In this document: positions 53,479-61,554 of the stretch, piece after piece
How positions within the stretch are numbered: position 1 is the first letter of the stretch
Layout: each line of letters opens with the position of its first letter
Source: Terriglobia bacterium
GTDB taxonomy: Bacteria; Acidobacteriota; Terriglobia; Bryobacterales; Bryobacteraceae
Assembly: GCA_020073305.1 (NCBI GenBank)
Contig: JAIQFK010000012.1
Location: forward strand, 145,081 to 209,080
DNA length: 64,000 nt
Direction of reading: 5' to 3'
Made by a program: the position numbers and the translations under genes
Notes under the pieces: generated by a model
Seen by the model: only the letters and a program-made list of their open reading frames with translations
Databases searched by the model: none
Told to the model about the DNA's origin: nothing

Positions 53479-55776
53479 CTACGGAATGGCAACGCGCAGC
53501 AAGGGGGGCGGTGGTTCAGATGTTGCTCCCTTGATGGATTGCCAGATGACCCGGTTCAGTTCCAAGGATGGCGCGCGGTCGGGACCGTGAAAGTCCCACT
53601 GGCTCGACTCTTTAGAGCCCGGTGCATCGGGTGAATTCATTTCGTCCAATGAAACCTGAGGACGAAGGCAGGCATAAACTTCGGGGGACGGTTTTTGCTT
53701 AAATTCGCTCAATAAGCTGGGAGCGCGGTCGTCGAAGTAGGTCAGGCTCTCGATCCCCAGTAGCTGCGCCATCGTTTTCACCACTGAAACGGTTGAGTAG
53801 CGGTCGTGCGACACGGCATGCCGCCGCGTATACGGCGAGATCACCAGCATCGGCGAGCGATGCGCGTCCACGTGATCGGGGCCGTCCTGGGCGTCGTCCT
53901 CGAGCACAAAAATGGCGCTCTCGGGCCAATAGCGGCTTCTCGAGATCCGTTCGACGACACGGCCGAGCGCCAGATCATTATCTGCCACCATGGCCGTCGG
54001 AGTGTGATATTCCGGCCTCGTGCCAACGGTATGGTCGTTGGGCAGGTAAATAAGCGAGAAACGGGGCAGTTGGCCGTTCGTCTCAAACTCGCCAAACTCA
54101 CGTTCCCACTCATCGACACGCTGCTGGTCGGTGATGTCGCCGATGTCGTCCCGGAAATTCATGTCGGAGTGGTCTTTGAGGCCGCTCAGATAGACATGGA
54201 TCTTGGATGGATCTTCGTCTTCGTGCGAATACCATTCTCCGTAATTCCGGAAACTGATACCCGCCTTCAGCAGACGGTCCCAAAGAAAACCCGATTGCGG
54301 AACCGCAACCGGATGGTCATGCTCGGCATCGCCATCGTACGGCGCATCGAGGGCTCCCGGCGCCCTTTTGGAGTACTCCATGGGCCAGATCTTGTTCACA
54401 TACTCGGTGCTCGTGCCGGCCGTAGACCACAGGTGACCATCCGCGCTGACATCGCCATTGACGTAAAAGTTGTCGAACAAGATGTACTCGCGTGCGAGCG
54501 CATGATGATTGGGCGTAACCTTTTGGCCGAAGAGAACCAGTTCTGAACTCCCGTTCCCTTCGGGCATGTCGCCGAGGATCTGGTCGTATGTTCGATTCTC
54601 TTTGATCACATAAAAGACGTACTTAATGGGCGGGCGGCGCACCGGAACATGGCGAGGCGCTTTTCCGCCACCGTAGATTCGGCCCGCAAGACTCTGCAAC
54701 CGGTGGTGATATCGGTCAAGCTCCGCGTCCGTCAGTGCTTCAATACCACCTCCGAGAATCTCACCGACGTATCGAAACGGCCGGACACCCGAGTGGACCG
54801 GCGCGTTCGGGCCGGTGATCACATTGCGCCCATTGGCAACGTACAGCGTGTTGGCTTGTTTTGAGTAAGACAAAGCCGTGGGAAAGGAGCCGACAGGGAT
54901 CACGCCTTCGAATCGAATATCGAAATCCTTGTCTTGTTCCACCTGGAATACCGCCACGCCGCTCACAGCTGCGAGGGCAACAAACAGCCGGCCGCGATCA
55001 TACGCCAGTGCATTCGGCTGAACTCCGGTTAGTCTGCCGCCGGGCGGGCGCAAATCGATACGCCGGATCTCACGCAAGTTCTCCAGACTGATGAGCGAAA
55101 CCGAATCGGAATCAGAGCTACTCACCGCCAGATGCCGAGCATCGGGCAGGACAAGCATCTGGTTAGGATGACTGCCGACCGGAACCTCGGCCACTTTCGT
55201 CAGTTTCGAAAGTTCAACAACATCGACTGAGGACTGCCCCCAGTTTGATACGGCAAGACGGTTCTCCGGGAGGATCGTCAAAACGAACGGGAATTCACCC
55301 ACACGCAACCGCGCACGAACGGCGCCGCTGCCCAGGTCGAACTGCATGATTTGATGATTTTGATTGCAGGCAACAACTGCCGTATCGCGATCCTGGACCA
55401 CAAGACCTGCAGTCAGCTTGCATCCGCTGATTTCGAGGGACACCGGCTTGCCGAAGGCACCCCCATCGAAGGGCACAACGTACACGCCGCCCTTACCGTC
55501 AGAGGCAGCCAGCAGTTTGTGTTCCGGCTCGTACGCCAGCCCGAGCCACAAGCTGGGCAACTCCAGTTTTCCAGTGATCCGGCGGCCTATTGTGTCGTAG
55601 GCCTGTAAGTACTGTGTACCGTACCCATTGTTCGTGCTGACAAGATATCGGTCGGCGACTTCGAGCAGGTTCAGAGGGTAGTCGCCTCCTGCTGCTCGAG
55701 TGGCGATAGAAGCCCTCTGCGGAGTGGCCAGACCAATACAAAGGTAGAAAAGAACGCCTGCGAAGGCTGTACGCAT
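53479..55776 (-). CDS. YncE-like beta-propeller fused to a phosphoesterase (alkaline phosphatase superfamily) domain
   Basis: I start at ATG 55776 ('MRTAFAGVLFYLCIGLATPQRA', a signal peptide); the upstream TTG at 55848 would add a non-signal tail. The product has about 765 residues. Residues 25-380 form a YncE-type seven-blade propeller ('LAYEPEHKLLAASDGKGGVYV', 'RLAVSNWGQSSVDVVELS'). The second half is a phosphoesterase family domain (PF04185 type), with 'KYVFYVIKENRTYDQILGD', 'ADGHLWSTAGTSTEY', 'LPNDHTVGT' and 'ESAIFVLEDDAQDGPDHVDAHRSP'. These hold the metal-binding Asp/His set. It is secreted, with an unknown phospho-substrate. A LacI-family remnant lies just upstream. Confidence 0.85.
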   Translation of the reverse strand: MRTAFAGVLFYLCIGLATPQRASIATRAAGGDYPLNLLEVADRYLVSTNNGYGTQYLQAYDTIGRRITGKLELPSLWLGLAYEPEHKLLAASDGKGGVYVVPFDGGAFGKPVSLEISGCKLTAGLVVQDRDTAVVACNQNHQIMQFDLGSGAVRARLRVGEFPFVLTILPENRLAVSNWGQSSVDVVELSKLTKVAEVPVGSHPNQMLVLPDARHLAVSSSDSDSVSLISLENLREIRRIDLRPPGGRLTGVQPNALAYDRGRLFVALAAVSGVAVFQVEQDKDFDIRFEGVIPVGSFPTALSYSKQANTLYVANGRNVITGPNAPVHSGVRPFRYVGEILGGGIEALTDAELDRYHHRLQSLAGRIYGGGKAPRHVPVRRPPIKYVFYVIKENRTYDQILGDMPEGNGSSELVLFGQKVTPNHHALAREYILFDNFYVNGDVSADGHLWSTAGTSTEYVNKIWPMEYSKRAPGALDAPYDGDAEHDHPVAVPQSGFLWDRLLKAGISFRNYGEWYSHEDEDPSKIHVYLSGLKDHSDMNFRDDIGDITDQQRVDEWEREFGEFETNGQLPRFSLIYLPNDHTVGTRPEYHTPTAMVADNDLALGRVVERISRSRYWPESAIFVLEDDAQDGPDHVDAHRSPMLVISPYTRRHAVSHDRYSTVSVVKTMAQLLGIESLTYFDDRAPSLLSEFKQKPSPEVYACLRPQVSLDEMNSPDAPGSKESSQWDFHGPDRAPSLELNRVIWQSIKGATSEPPPPLLRVAIP

Positions 55777-55784
55777 AGGATTCG

Positions 55785-55967
55785 TCAAGACCGCTGCCGC
55801 AGCGAGTTTCCGGGTGCGGCGGTAGATTCGCGAACAATCAACTCGCAAGAGAACGCCTCGCTTTTCTTTCGCGATCTCGCCCCGAAGCAGTGCCGGCAGT
55901 GCGAGACTCCCACGAGACGTGCGATGTCTTTGATCGAAACGACTTTGTCACGGGTTGCCGTTCTCAT
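55785..55967 (-). pseudogene. Remnant of a LacI-family regulator (internally deleted)
   Basis: A 60-codon frame begins 'MRTATRDKVVSIKDIARLVG', the standard LacI helix-turn-helix start, up to 'GVSH'. It then departs and ends 'FSCELIVRESTAAPGNSLRQ', which matches the very C-terminus of LacI-family regulators (ELIVREST-P). Some 300 residues between are missing. The remnant overlaps the last 20 bases of the gluconate dehydrogenase subunit gene. It cannot encode a working repressor, because the rest of the DNA-binding domain and the effector domain are gone. Confidence 0.7.
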
Positions 55968-56622
55968 GATCACAGCCCGGCGACTGGGCATAAAATGCGT
56001 TTCCCTTGTAGTCCAGTTCTTGGAGTCCCTGCCGGGAAGTGTAGAAGCCGTCGAGAATCCGGCGCTTCATCCACGCAATGAACGGGTCGTTTGCGTTCTC
56101 GAGGCTCACCAGATGCGCCAGCTGTGCTGTGCCGTCGAGCGCCTCGAAGCCGGCTCGCTTGAGGGCCGCCATGCCATCCCGGCAAATAGCCTGCGGTTCT
56201 TCAGATTCGAGCTCGCGCACCGTATCTTCCCCATAGTAGTCAATTGCCAGCCGGCGATGCGCTGGTGAGAGCGAACGCGCGGCAGTGCGGACTTCTTCCG
56301 AGCGTCCTACGATCATGTCGATCCAAACTGCGATTTCGAGGACCATCGGAGCCGGGGGCTCCTCGCCAAGCACTCGCGCGACGAGCGCCCGTACAAGCGA
56401 GAAGTCTTCCGTGTCAAAATGACGCGGCGATGGCGGCCCTGGGGCGGGCTCAATGGCGGTCTTGAGCGAATGCGCGAGGTGCTGAAGCGACGGTTCGTAC
56501 AATCCCGGCGGCAACGGAGGGAGCTCCGCCGCGCCGAGGTCGCTGGCGCTGATTCCGCTTAGCACAGTCGCACCGCCCAGCCGGAGAATCCAGCCACGCC
56601 GGCTGAGCACGTCAGGACTCAT
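55948..56622 (-). CDS. Gluconate 2-dehydrogenase subunit 3-like protein
   Basis: A 224-residue protein of the small-subunit family that accompanies GMC flavoproteins. It has an N-terminal signal with a twin-arginine-like 'SRRGWILRLGGATVLSGISA'. The body is helical, with 'DFSLVRALVARVLGEEPPAPMVLEIAVWID' and 'DPFIAWMKRRILDGFYTSRQGLQELDYKGNAFY', the latter typical of the family end. It overlaps the GMC gene by four bases (ATGA), so both are made together. It is thought to bring the large subunit through the Tat pathway. No cytochrome c subunit is encoded beside it. Confidence 0.85.
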   Translation of the reverse strand: MSPDVLSRRGWILRLGGATVLSGISASDLGAAELPPLPPGLYEPSLQHLAHSLKTAIEPAPGPPSPRHFDTEDFSLVRALVARVLGEEPPAPMVLEIAVWIDMIVGRSEEVRTAARSLSPAHRRLAIDYYGEDTVRELESEEPQAICRDGMAALKRAGFEALDGTAQLAHLVSLENANDPFIAWMKRRILDGFYTSRQGLQELDYKGNAFYAQSPGCDHENGNP

Positions 56623-58316
56623 ATCTGTTTCCTCAAGTATTCGGACGCGATGTAGTCGGCCGCCCGCGCCGACAAGGCCATGATCGTCAGGGTCGGTTCA
56701 TAGCAACCTTGCGTAACGAAACAGGCGCCGTCTGTCACGAACACGTTGGGGGCATCGTGAACCTGGTTGAAACGGTTAACCACACTTTTCTTCGGATCGT
56801 TGCCCATGCGCGCCGTGCCTGCCTCATGTATATTTTTTCCGAAGATGCTCAGGCGCTCCGGGAGCGGCGACCGGTTCTCCAGTTTCAGCGCGTCCACGAT
56901 CTCCCCGAGCTTTTCGCGCATACCTTTCGCCATGGCCAACTCGTTCTCGCCATAGCTGGCATGGAAGCGCAGAACGGGGATGCCCCAAGCATCCTTCGCA
57001 TCCGAATCGAGCGCGACATAGTTCTCGTAGCGAGGCAGAGGCTCTCCCTGCGCATAGATCGTGAACATGTAAGGAATCTCTTGACGAATTTTCTCGCGCA
57101 ACTCGCGCCCGAAGCCGCGCAGGGCGAACGCGTGCTCATAGAGTTGTTGCCGGCTATCGCCCGCCAGATAGTAGCCCCGCAAGAAACGTTTGTCGGGAAA
57201 GCGCGGATCGGCGTTGGTGTACTTGGGAATGATGAACCCCATCGGACGGCCCACCGGCTGGCGGCGTGAGGATTTCAGCGACGGGATGATTCCACTGGCG
57301 CTTTCAAGAGTGAAGTGGTCCATCAGATAGTGGCCCAGCACGCCCGAGGATCCACCCACCCCCTGTGGGAATCGTGATGATCGCGAGTTCATCAGGATCC
57401 GCGTGGACTCGAGTGCACTCGCCGCAAGCACAACGACCCGGCTGCGCGCCTGCCGCTCGGCCCGCGTTTGCCGGTCGAGAAACACGACACCCGAGGCCCT
57501 GCCTTGATCGTTCATTACCAAGTGACTGACGACGGCATCACTGACCAGCGTGAACCGTCCCGTGCGTGCGGCATCCGGTAGAGTCACCGCCGGGCTGTTG
57601 AAGTACGATGCCGTAAAGCAACCCCGGTGGCACTGTTCGCAATAGTGGCATGCGGGGCGGCCGTTCAGCGGAACGGTCAGATTGGCACTGCGATCCGGCA
57701 TTAGGCGCCACCCGAACTCCCTGGCGACAATGTTGCGTGCGTAAACCTCACCGCAGGAAAGGCGCATCGGCGGAAGGAATTTTCCGTCCGGAAAGTGCGG
57801 CAATCCCTCCCGGCTGCCGCTGACGCCGATGTAGGACTCGATCCTGTCGTAGTAAGGCTCCACCTCGCGGTAGGTGATCGGCCAGTTCTCGCCGTAACCA
57901 TCGCGCGAAGCCGCCTGGAACTCAAAATCCGAATAGCGGTAGCTGACTCGGCCCCACAACAGCGATTTCCCACCGACCTGGCGGCCGCGAATCCACATGA
58001 AGGGTTTGTCAGGATCGGAGGTGTACGGATGCTCGGTGTCGTCGACGAAGAAATGATGGGTGTACTCGTCGCAGGCGTCACAAAGCCTTTGCACGGGCTG
58101 CTTCTCGAGAAAGGTTTTGGTATCGCCGAAGCCTCGAAAGCGAAGACGGTAGGGCCAGAGGTGCTCGGTGAAGTCGCGCTCCGGGAAGCGCGGCGGCCCG
58201 GCCTCGAGCATCAGCACGCGCGCGCCCTTCTCGCACAATACCTTTGCGACCCAGCCGCCGCTCGCTCCGGAGCCGACTACGATGACGTCGTACGTTTCAA
58301 GCTGCCTGTTCGCCAC
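56619..58316 (-). CDS. GMC-family FAD oxidoreductase (gluconate/alcohol dehydrogenase-like)
   Basis: A 565-residue flavoprotein. The FAD motif 'VIVVGSGASGGWVAKVLCEKGARVLMLEAG' lies at about residues 11-40. 'RQVGGKSLLWGRVSYRYSDFEF' is the GMC substrate-domain start, 'CHYCEQCHRGCF' a Cys-rich segment seen in this dehydrogenase group, and 'NVFVTDGACFVTQGCYEPTLTIMALSARAADYI' the C-terminal FAD-closing signature. It likely oxidises a sugar, sugar acid or alcohol. It has no signal of its own; the subunit-3 partner gene, overlapping by four bases, carries one. A palindrome that looks like a regulator site lies upstream. Confidence 0.88.
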   Translation of the reverse strand: MANRQLETYDVIVVGSGASGGWVAKVLCEKGARVLMLEAGPPRFPERDFTEHLWPYRLRFRGFGDTKTFLEKQPVQRLCDACDEYTHHFFVDDTEHPYTSDPDKPFMWIRGRQVGGKSLLWGRVSYRYSDFEFQAASRDGYGENWPITYREVEPYYDRIESYIGVSGSREGLPHFPDGKFLPPMRLSCGEVYARNIVAREFGWRLMPDRSANLTVPLNGRPACHYCEQCHRGCFTASYFNSPAVTLPDAARTGRFTLVSDAVVSHLVMNDQGRASGVVFLDRQTRAERQARSRVVVLAASALESTRILMNSRSSRFPQGVGGSSGVLGHYLMDHFTLESASGIIPSLKSSRRQPVGRPMGFIIPKYTNADPRFPDKRFLRGYYLAGDSRQQLYEHAFALRGFGRELREKIRQEIPYMFTIYAQGEPLPRYENYVALDSDAKDAWGIPVLRFHASYGENELAMAKGMREKLGEIVDALKLENRSPLPERLSIFGKNIHEAGTARMGNDPKKSVVNRFNQVHDAPNVFVTDGACFVTQGCYEPTLTIMALSARAADYIASEYLRKQI

Positions 58317-58430
58317 CCTTTGAGTTTAGAAGATTAACTTCAAGGCTAGTTGCAGCTGGCGGTCTCCGGTGCTGGCCAGAATCTATCCCAAACTGGCGTG
58401 GCCGTTGTTTGTGTCCGCTGTCAAGGATTT

Positions 58431-58444
58431 TTGCAATGTTGCAA
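58431..58444. promoter_or_regulatory. Operator-like palindrome upstream of the GMC gene
   Basis: TTGCAA-TG-TTGCAA is a perfect dyad, each half itself palindromic, 115 bases before the GMC start in a 234-base spacer (58317-58550). The shape suits LacI-family operators, and a LacI remnant lies at the end of the same operon. Confidence 0.35.
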
Positions 58445-58550
58445 GCGTGAGCAATTTCAATTACAAACGCGTGTACCCCGATGCATGACCGCATCGCGAA
58501 ACCGACCGGGAGTTGGCCGTGCTCGCCCAAACAGGATGCAGGAGACTGTT

Positions 58551-60020
58551 TCATCTGCGTGTGAGGCGGCCTTGCGAAAAATCGAAGACGTAGTCCATGC
58601 CGGCGAGCTCGCTTGCGGCCAGGTGCTGCTGGTTCTGGAGAAAAATCTGGAGGCTTCGATCCTCCCACCAGAGTTTGGCGATAAAGAGCGTGTCCCAGCC
58701 TTTAGGAAAAGGGTCATCAACGAAGGCGATGCGGCTACCAGGCGGGGGGCGGAACGGTAAATTTCGGAACTGCTCGATGGTGTTCCAGGTCTTCTCGCCG
58801 TTCCGAAAACATTCGCGTGCCATCCCGTCATGGCGGAACGCGGTGGCGCTGGTGTAGTAGAACAGCGCAGCGGCGAGGATCGAGACCACTGCTGCGCCTT
58901 CAGGCAGCCAGGCGAAAAGCGGCTCGCGAGCGATGCGGTGCGCCAGGGCTTCGCTCGCGATTGCGACGATCATGCTCCAGCCAACCAGAGGGATGTAGAT
59001 ACAGCCGGCGCCGTGGGGCGGGATGAAGTTGAGCGGAAGCGGTGTTGCAACCACCCAGACCAACAACAACAGGAGGCGGCGGTTGCGTTTGTGAATTCCA
59101 AAATAGAGCAGCAGGGCCCAGACGGCAAGAACCGACCACGTTCGGAACCGTGTGGTGCAGAAAATCGTATTCAGGAAGCGCTGGCTGGATACAGCGAAGC
59201 GCGTCCAGGTGAAGACGGGGCGGTAAACGTCGATTTGGGCCAATCCGTCGGGCCCATAGGTTTTGAAGATGATGAAGAGAGTGGTGATGACGACGGCTGC
59301 GGCCAACGGCCCAACATGCTTCAGGAAGCGCCCGGCGATGGTGGCGATGTTGCGTGTGCCGCGCGATGCTTCGAGCACCTCATAAGCGCACACCATGACG
59401 GGTAACGATACCGCCATCTCTTTGGAATTGAGCGCGCAGATGTAGAGTGCGAGAAACGCGCTGCTTTGGCCTAGAGTGAGACGGAGACCAGAATCGCGGC
59501 AACGCAGGTAATAAAGGAGCGCGCCGAAGTAAAAGCCGGCACAGAGGATGTCATAGATGAAAGATCCGTTATGCGTGAGGCTTACCAGCTCGGGATGATA
59601 AGCGACCACCATGACGGCGAGCGTGGCGGAGGTGAGCGAGCCGGTGAGCCGCGCACCTAAGCGGACGAGCAACAGCGAAACGAAGAGCAAGATAGCCAGG
59701 CGCGCTGCGGTATACGGCCAGGGATTAAAGCCGAACGTGTGAAACAGCGGCAGGTAGTAGAGGCCGCCCATGGGGCGAATCATCGGGCGCCAGAACAGGA
59801 TGTGGGCTGCCGCTACCTTCCACGCTCCGGGCTCCCAATACCAGTAGATGTTCATCATTTCGTCGGAAGAAAGATGCACGTAGACGGCGCGCCAACTAAC
59901 CCTGAGGAAGAATATCGCGACAGCCAGGGCCGCGGTAGTTTCCGCACCACGGGAGCGGCGTGCGACTGAGCGCCCGCCTTGGACATCGAACAACGTGCTT
60001 TGCACCGCGGCCGTAGCCAT
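58551..60020 (-). CDS. Multi-pass membrane glycosyltransferase-like protein (ArnT/PMT-like)
   Basis: A 489-residue protein with about ten hydrophobic segments and no signal. Between TM1 and TM2 sits 'HLSSDEMMNIYWYWEPGAW', with the acidic 'DE' typical of GT-C glycosyltransferases of the ArnT/PMT type in the first periplasmic loop. Later loops have 'YGPDGLAQIDVYRPVFTW'. The C-terminal soluble part, 'GSRIAFVDDPFPKGWDTLFIAKLWWEDRSLQIF', is short. Lipid-linked sugar transfer to a surface molecule is the likely role, but the family match is only by topology. It stands alone on the minus strand. Confidence 0.7.
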   Translation of the reverse strand: MATAAVQSTLFDVQGGRSVARRSRGAETTAALAVAIFFLRVSWRAVYVHLSSDEMMNIYWYWEPGAWKVAAAHILFWRPMIRPMGGLYYLPLFHTFGFNPWPYTAARLAILLFVSLLLVRLGARLTGSLTSATLAVMVVAYHPELVSLTHNGSFIYDILCAGFYFGALLYYLRCRDSGLRLTLGQSSAFLALYICALNSKEMAVSLPVMVCAYEVLEASRGTRNIATIAGRFLKHVGPLAAAVVITTLFIIFKTYGPDGLAQIDVYRPVFTWTRFAVSSQRFLNTIFCTTRFRTWSVLAVWALLLYFGIHKRNRRLLLLLVWVVATPLPLNFIPPHGAGCIYIPLVGWSMIVAIASEALAHRIAREPLFAWLPEGAAVVSILAAALFYYTSATAFRHDGMARECFRNGEKTWNTIEQFRNLPFRPPPGSRIAFVDDPFPKGWDTLFIAKLWWEDRSLQIFLQNQQHLAASELAGMDYVFDFSQGRLTRR

Positions 60021-60544
60021 TGAGAATCAGATGACGCGCTGACAGTGTCTGTTTGCGAGAGGAGCCGGGCCGGCAACGGCCCATTTCTCAGCGCTGCTCT
60101 GTTAGTGAAGACCCAGCCAGTCGGTTTTCAACTACACCGGGTTGCTCCGCCGCTCTGAAAGTTCACGGTTCGAGCGGTCGGCTCCGAACTTGAGACCAAA
60201 TTGCCAAGTATTCGTCGGAGGCGACTCGAGTAAATCGGTTCGTGGAAACGCGTCTGCCGTACCATTTCGAACCTCCGCCCCGGGCACTTCCGTAACGGTG
60301 GCCAAGAGGGTCAAACGGGCGGCGCCCAGGGGATCGCCGGAAACACACGGCTGGGTGAAGTCAGCCGTCGTCATCAACGACGAGAAGCGTCACAGGGGTG
60401 TCGCTGTTGGATTCAAACAGCCGCTGGCTGGTTTCATGGCGACCGAACAAAGCTGGACACTCGACCCGGTGGCTTACGGCCCGCTCGGTGAAGATTTCAG
60501 CAACGTCAATACCAGAACCGTCCGTACCATTCGCAACAGATCCT
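60021..60544. other. Gap with no gene I can support
   Basis: These 524 bases lie upstream of the glycosyltransferase-like gene and downstream of the SDR gene, both on the minus strand. Overlapping short open frames exist on both strands (for example minus 60361-60582 and 60132-60377). None has a recognisable family or a good ribosome site. The word GTACGG recurs within two related stretches on the minus strand near 60260 and 60528. It may be decayed coding sequence. Confidence 0.5.
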
Positions 60545-61297
60545 TCAGAAGTACCCGTAAGCGAGCCAGCCGCCGTCCACATACAAGGAATGACCGGTAA
60601 TGAAGCTGGCTTGGTCGCTCAGCAAGAATGATACGGCGTCTGCTACGTCGCCGGGTTGGGCCAACCGGCCCAGCGGGATTCGAGCTTTGATCTGCGCCTC
60701 GTTGAGATTGCCTGCCGCAATGTTGCGCTGCGTCATTTCGGTGTCGACATAGGCCGGGCCAATGGCGTTGACGCGAATCCGCTTCTCCGCCCACTCAATG
60801 GCCAGCACCTTCGTCAGCATGGCGACACCGGCCTTGGCGGAGCAATAGGCGGCACGGCGCGGGAAGGCGGCCTCGGCATTGGTGCTGGTGATGAATACGA
60901 TCGCACCACCCTTGGCCCACATGCGCTTGGCGCATGCTTGCGCCATGTAGAACGCCCCGTTGAGTTGTACATCCACCATGCTCGCCCAGTCCGCAGGCGG
61001 CAGAGAGATGGAGTCGTGTGGTCGGCTAATCCCCGCGCAGTTCACCAACGCGTCGAGCCGGCCGAATTGGTCGACTGCGGCCCGCGCCGCACCTTCGCAT
61101 AGCTCGGGGTTGGTGATATCGCACGGCACAAAGATGGCCTGGCCTCCCCCGGCAACGATGCTCGCGGCGCTCGCCTGGGCCTGGTCCGCGTTGAGATCAG
61201 CGATGACAATCCGCGCGCCCGCAAACGCAAGTCGCGTGCAGGTCTCGGCGCCAATGCCGCTGGCCCCGCCGCTCACCAGGATGACTCTATCCTTCAT
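60545..61297 (-). CDS. Short-chain dehydrogenase/reductase (classical SDR)
   Basis: A 250-residue SDR. The cofactor loop is 'SGGASGIG' (9-16), with 'D34' in 'VIADLNAD' favouring NAD(H). The NNAG-type strand is 'NCAG' (86-89). The catalytic set N113, S138, Y151 and K155 is complete ('ITSTN', 'YCSAK'). The C-terminal 'SFITGHSLYVDGGWLAYGYF' is the usual SDR end. The substrate cannot be read; such enzymes oxidise or reduce alcohol/ketone groups of sugars, steroids or 3-oxoacyl compounds. It is isolated, with an OmpA-domain fragment on the other strand just upstream. Confidence 0.93.
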   Translation of the reverse strand: MKDRVILVSGGASGIGAETCTRLAFAGARIVIADLNADQAQASAASIVAGGGQAIFVPCDITNPELCEGAARAAVDQFGRLDALVNCAGISRPHDSISLPPADWASMVDVQLNGAFYMAQACAKRMWAKGGAIVFITSTNAEAAFPRRAAYCSAKAGVAMLTKVLAIEWAEKRIRVNAIGPAYVDTEMTQRNIAAGNLNEAQIKARIPLGRLAQPGDVADAVSFLLSDQASFITGHSLYVDGGWLAYGYF

Positions 61298-61331
61298 GGT
61301 CGGAATTCGTTCGGTTCGCTTTTTCTGTTGA

Positions 61332-61502
61332 GCCTGTAGCGTCCAAAAACCCTATCTTATTGCAGTCGGGCACACCGATATGGTGGCCGATCTCGCCACG
61401 AATGTGAAACTATCACAGGCTAGGGCGCAATCGGTGGTGAACACCCTGGTTAACCAGCACGGAATTGCTAGCGCCCTGCTTGCCATTCTTCCGCGAGTTT
61501 AG
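61332..61502 (+). pseudogene. Fragment of an OmpA-like C-terminal domain
   Basis: An open stretch without start context reads 'YLIAVGHTDMVADLATNVKL', followed by 'SQARAQSVVNTLVNQHGIAS'. It matches the peptidoglycan-binding OmpA pattern (VxGHTDxxG...LSxxRAxxVxxxLxxxGI). It is cut on the left by a stop at 61329 and diverges after 'GIAS' to a stop at 61500-61502. It is therefore a remnant of a larger OmpA-family gene. No other part of that gene is visible in 61298-61554. Confidence 0.65.
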
Positions 61503-61554
61503 GCAGATTTCGTGGTTTCCCGCACGACACCGACGGGTTTTTTGAAAGGTAGGT

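Noticed and set aside
55785..55967. Intact small DNA-binding protein
   Set aside because: Only the first two helices of the LacI headpiece are present, and the C-terminal piece belongs to the far end of a full regulator.
58297..58668. Minus-strand open frame of 123 codons between the GMC and glycosyltransferase genes
   Set aside because: It overlaps both real genes, and its composition is not protein-like.
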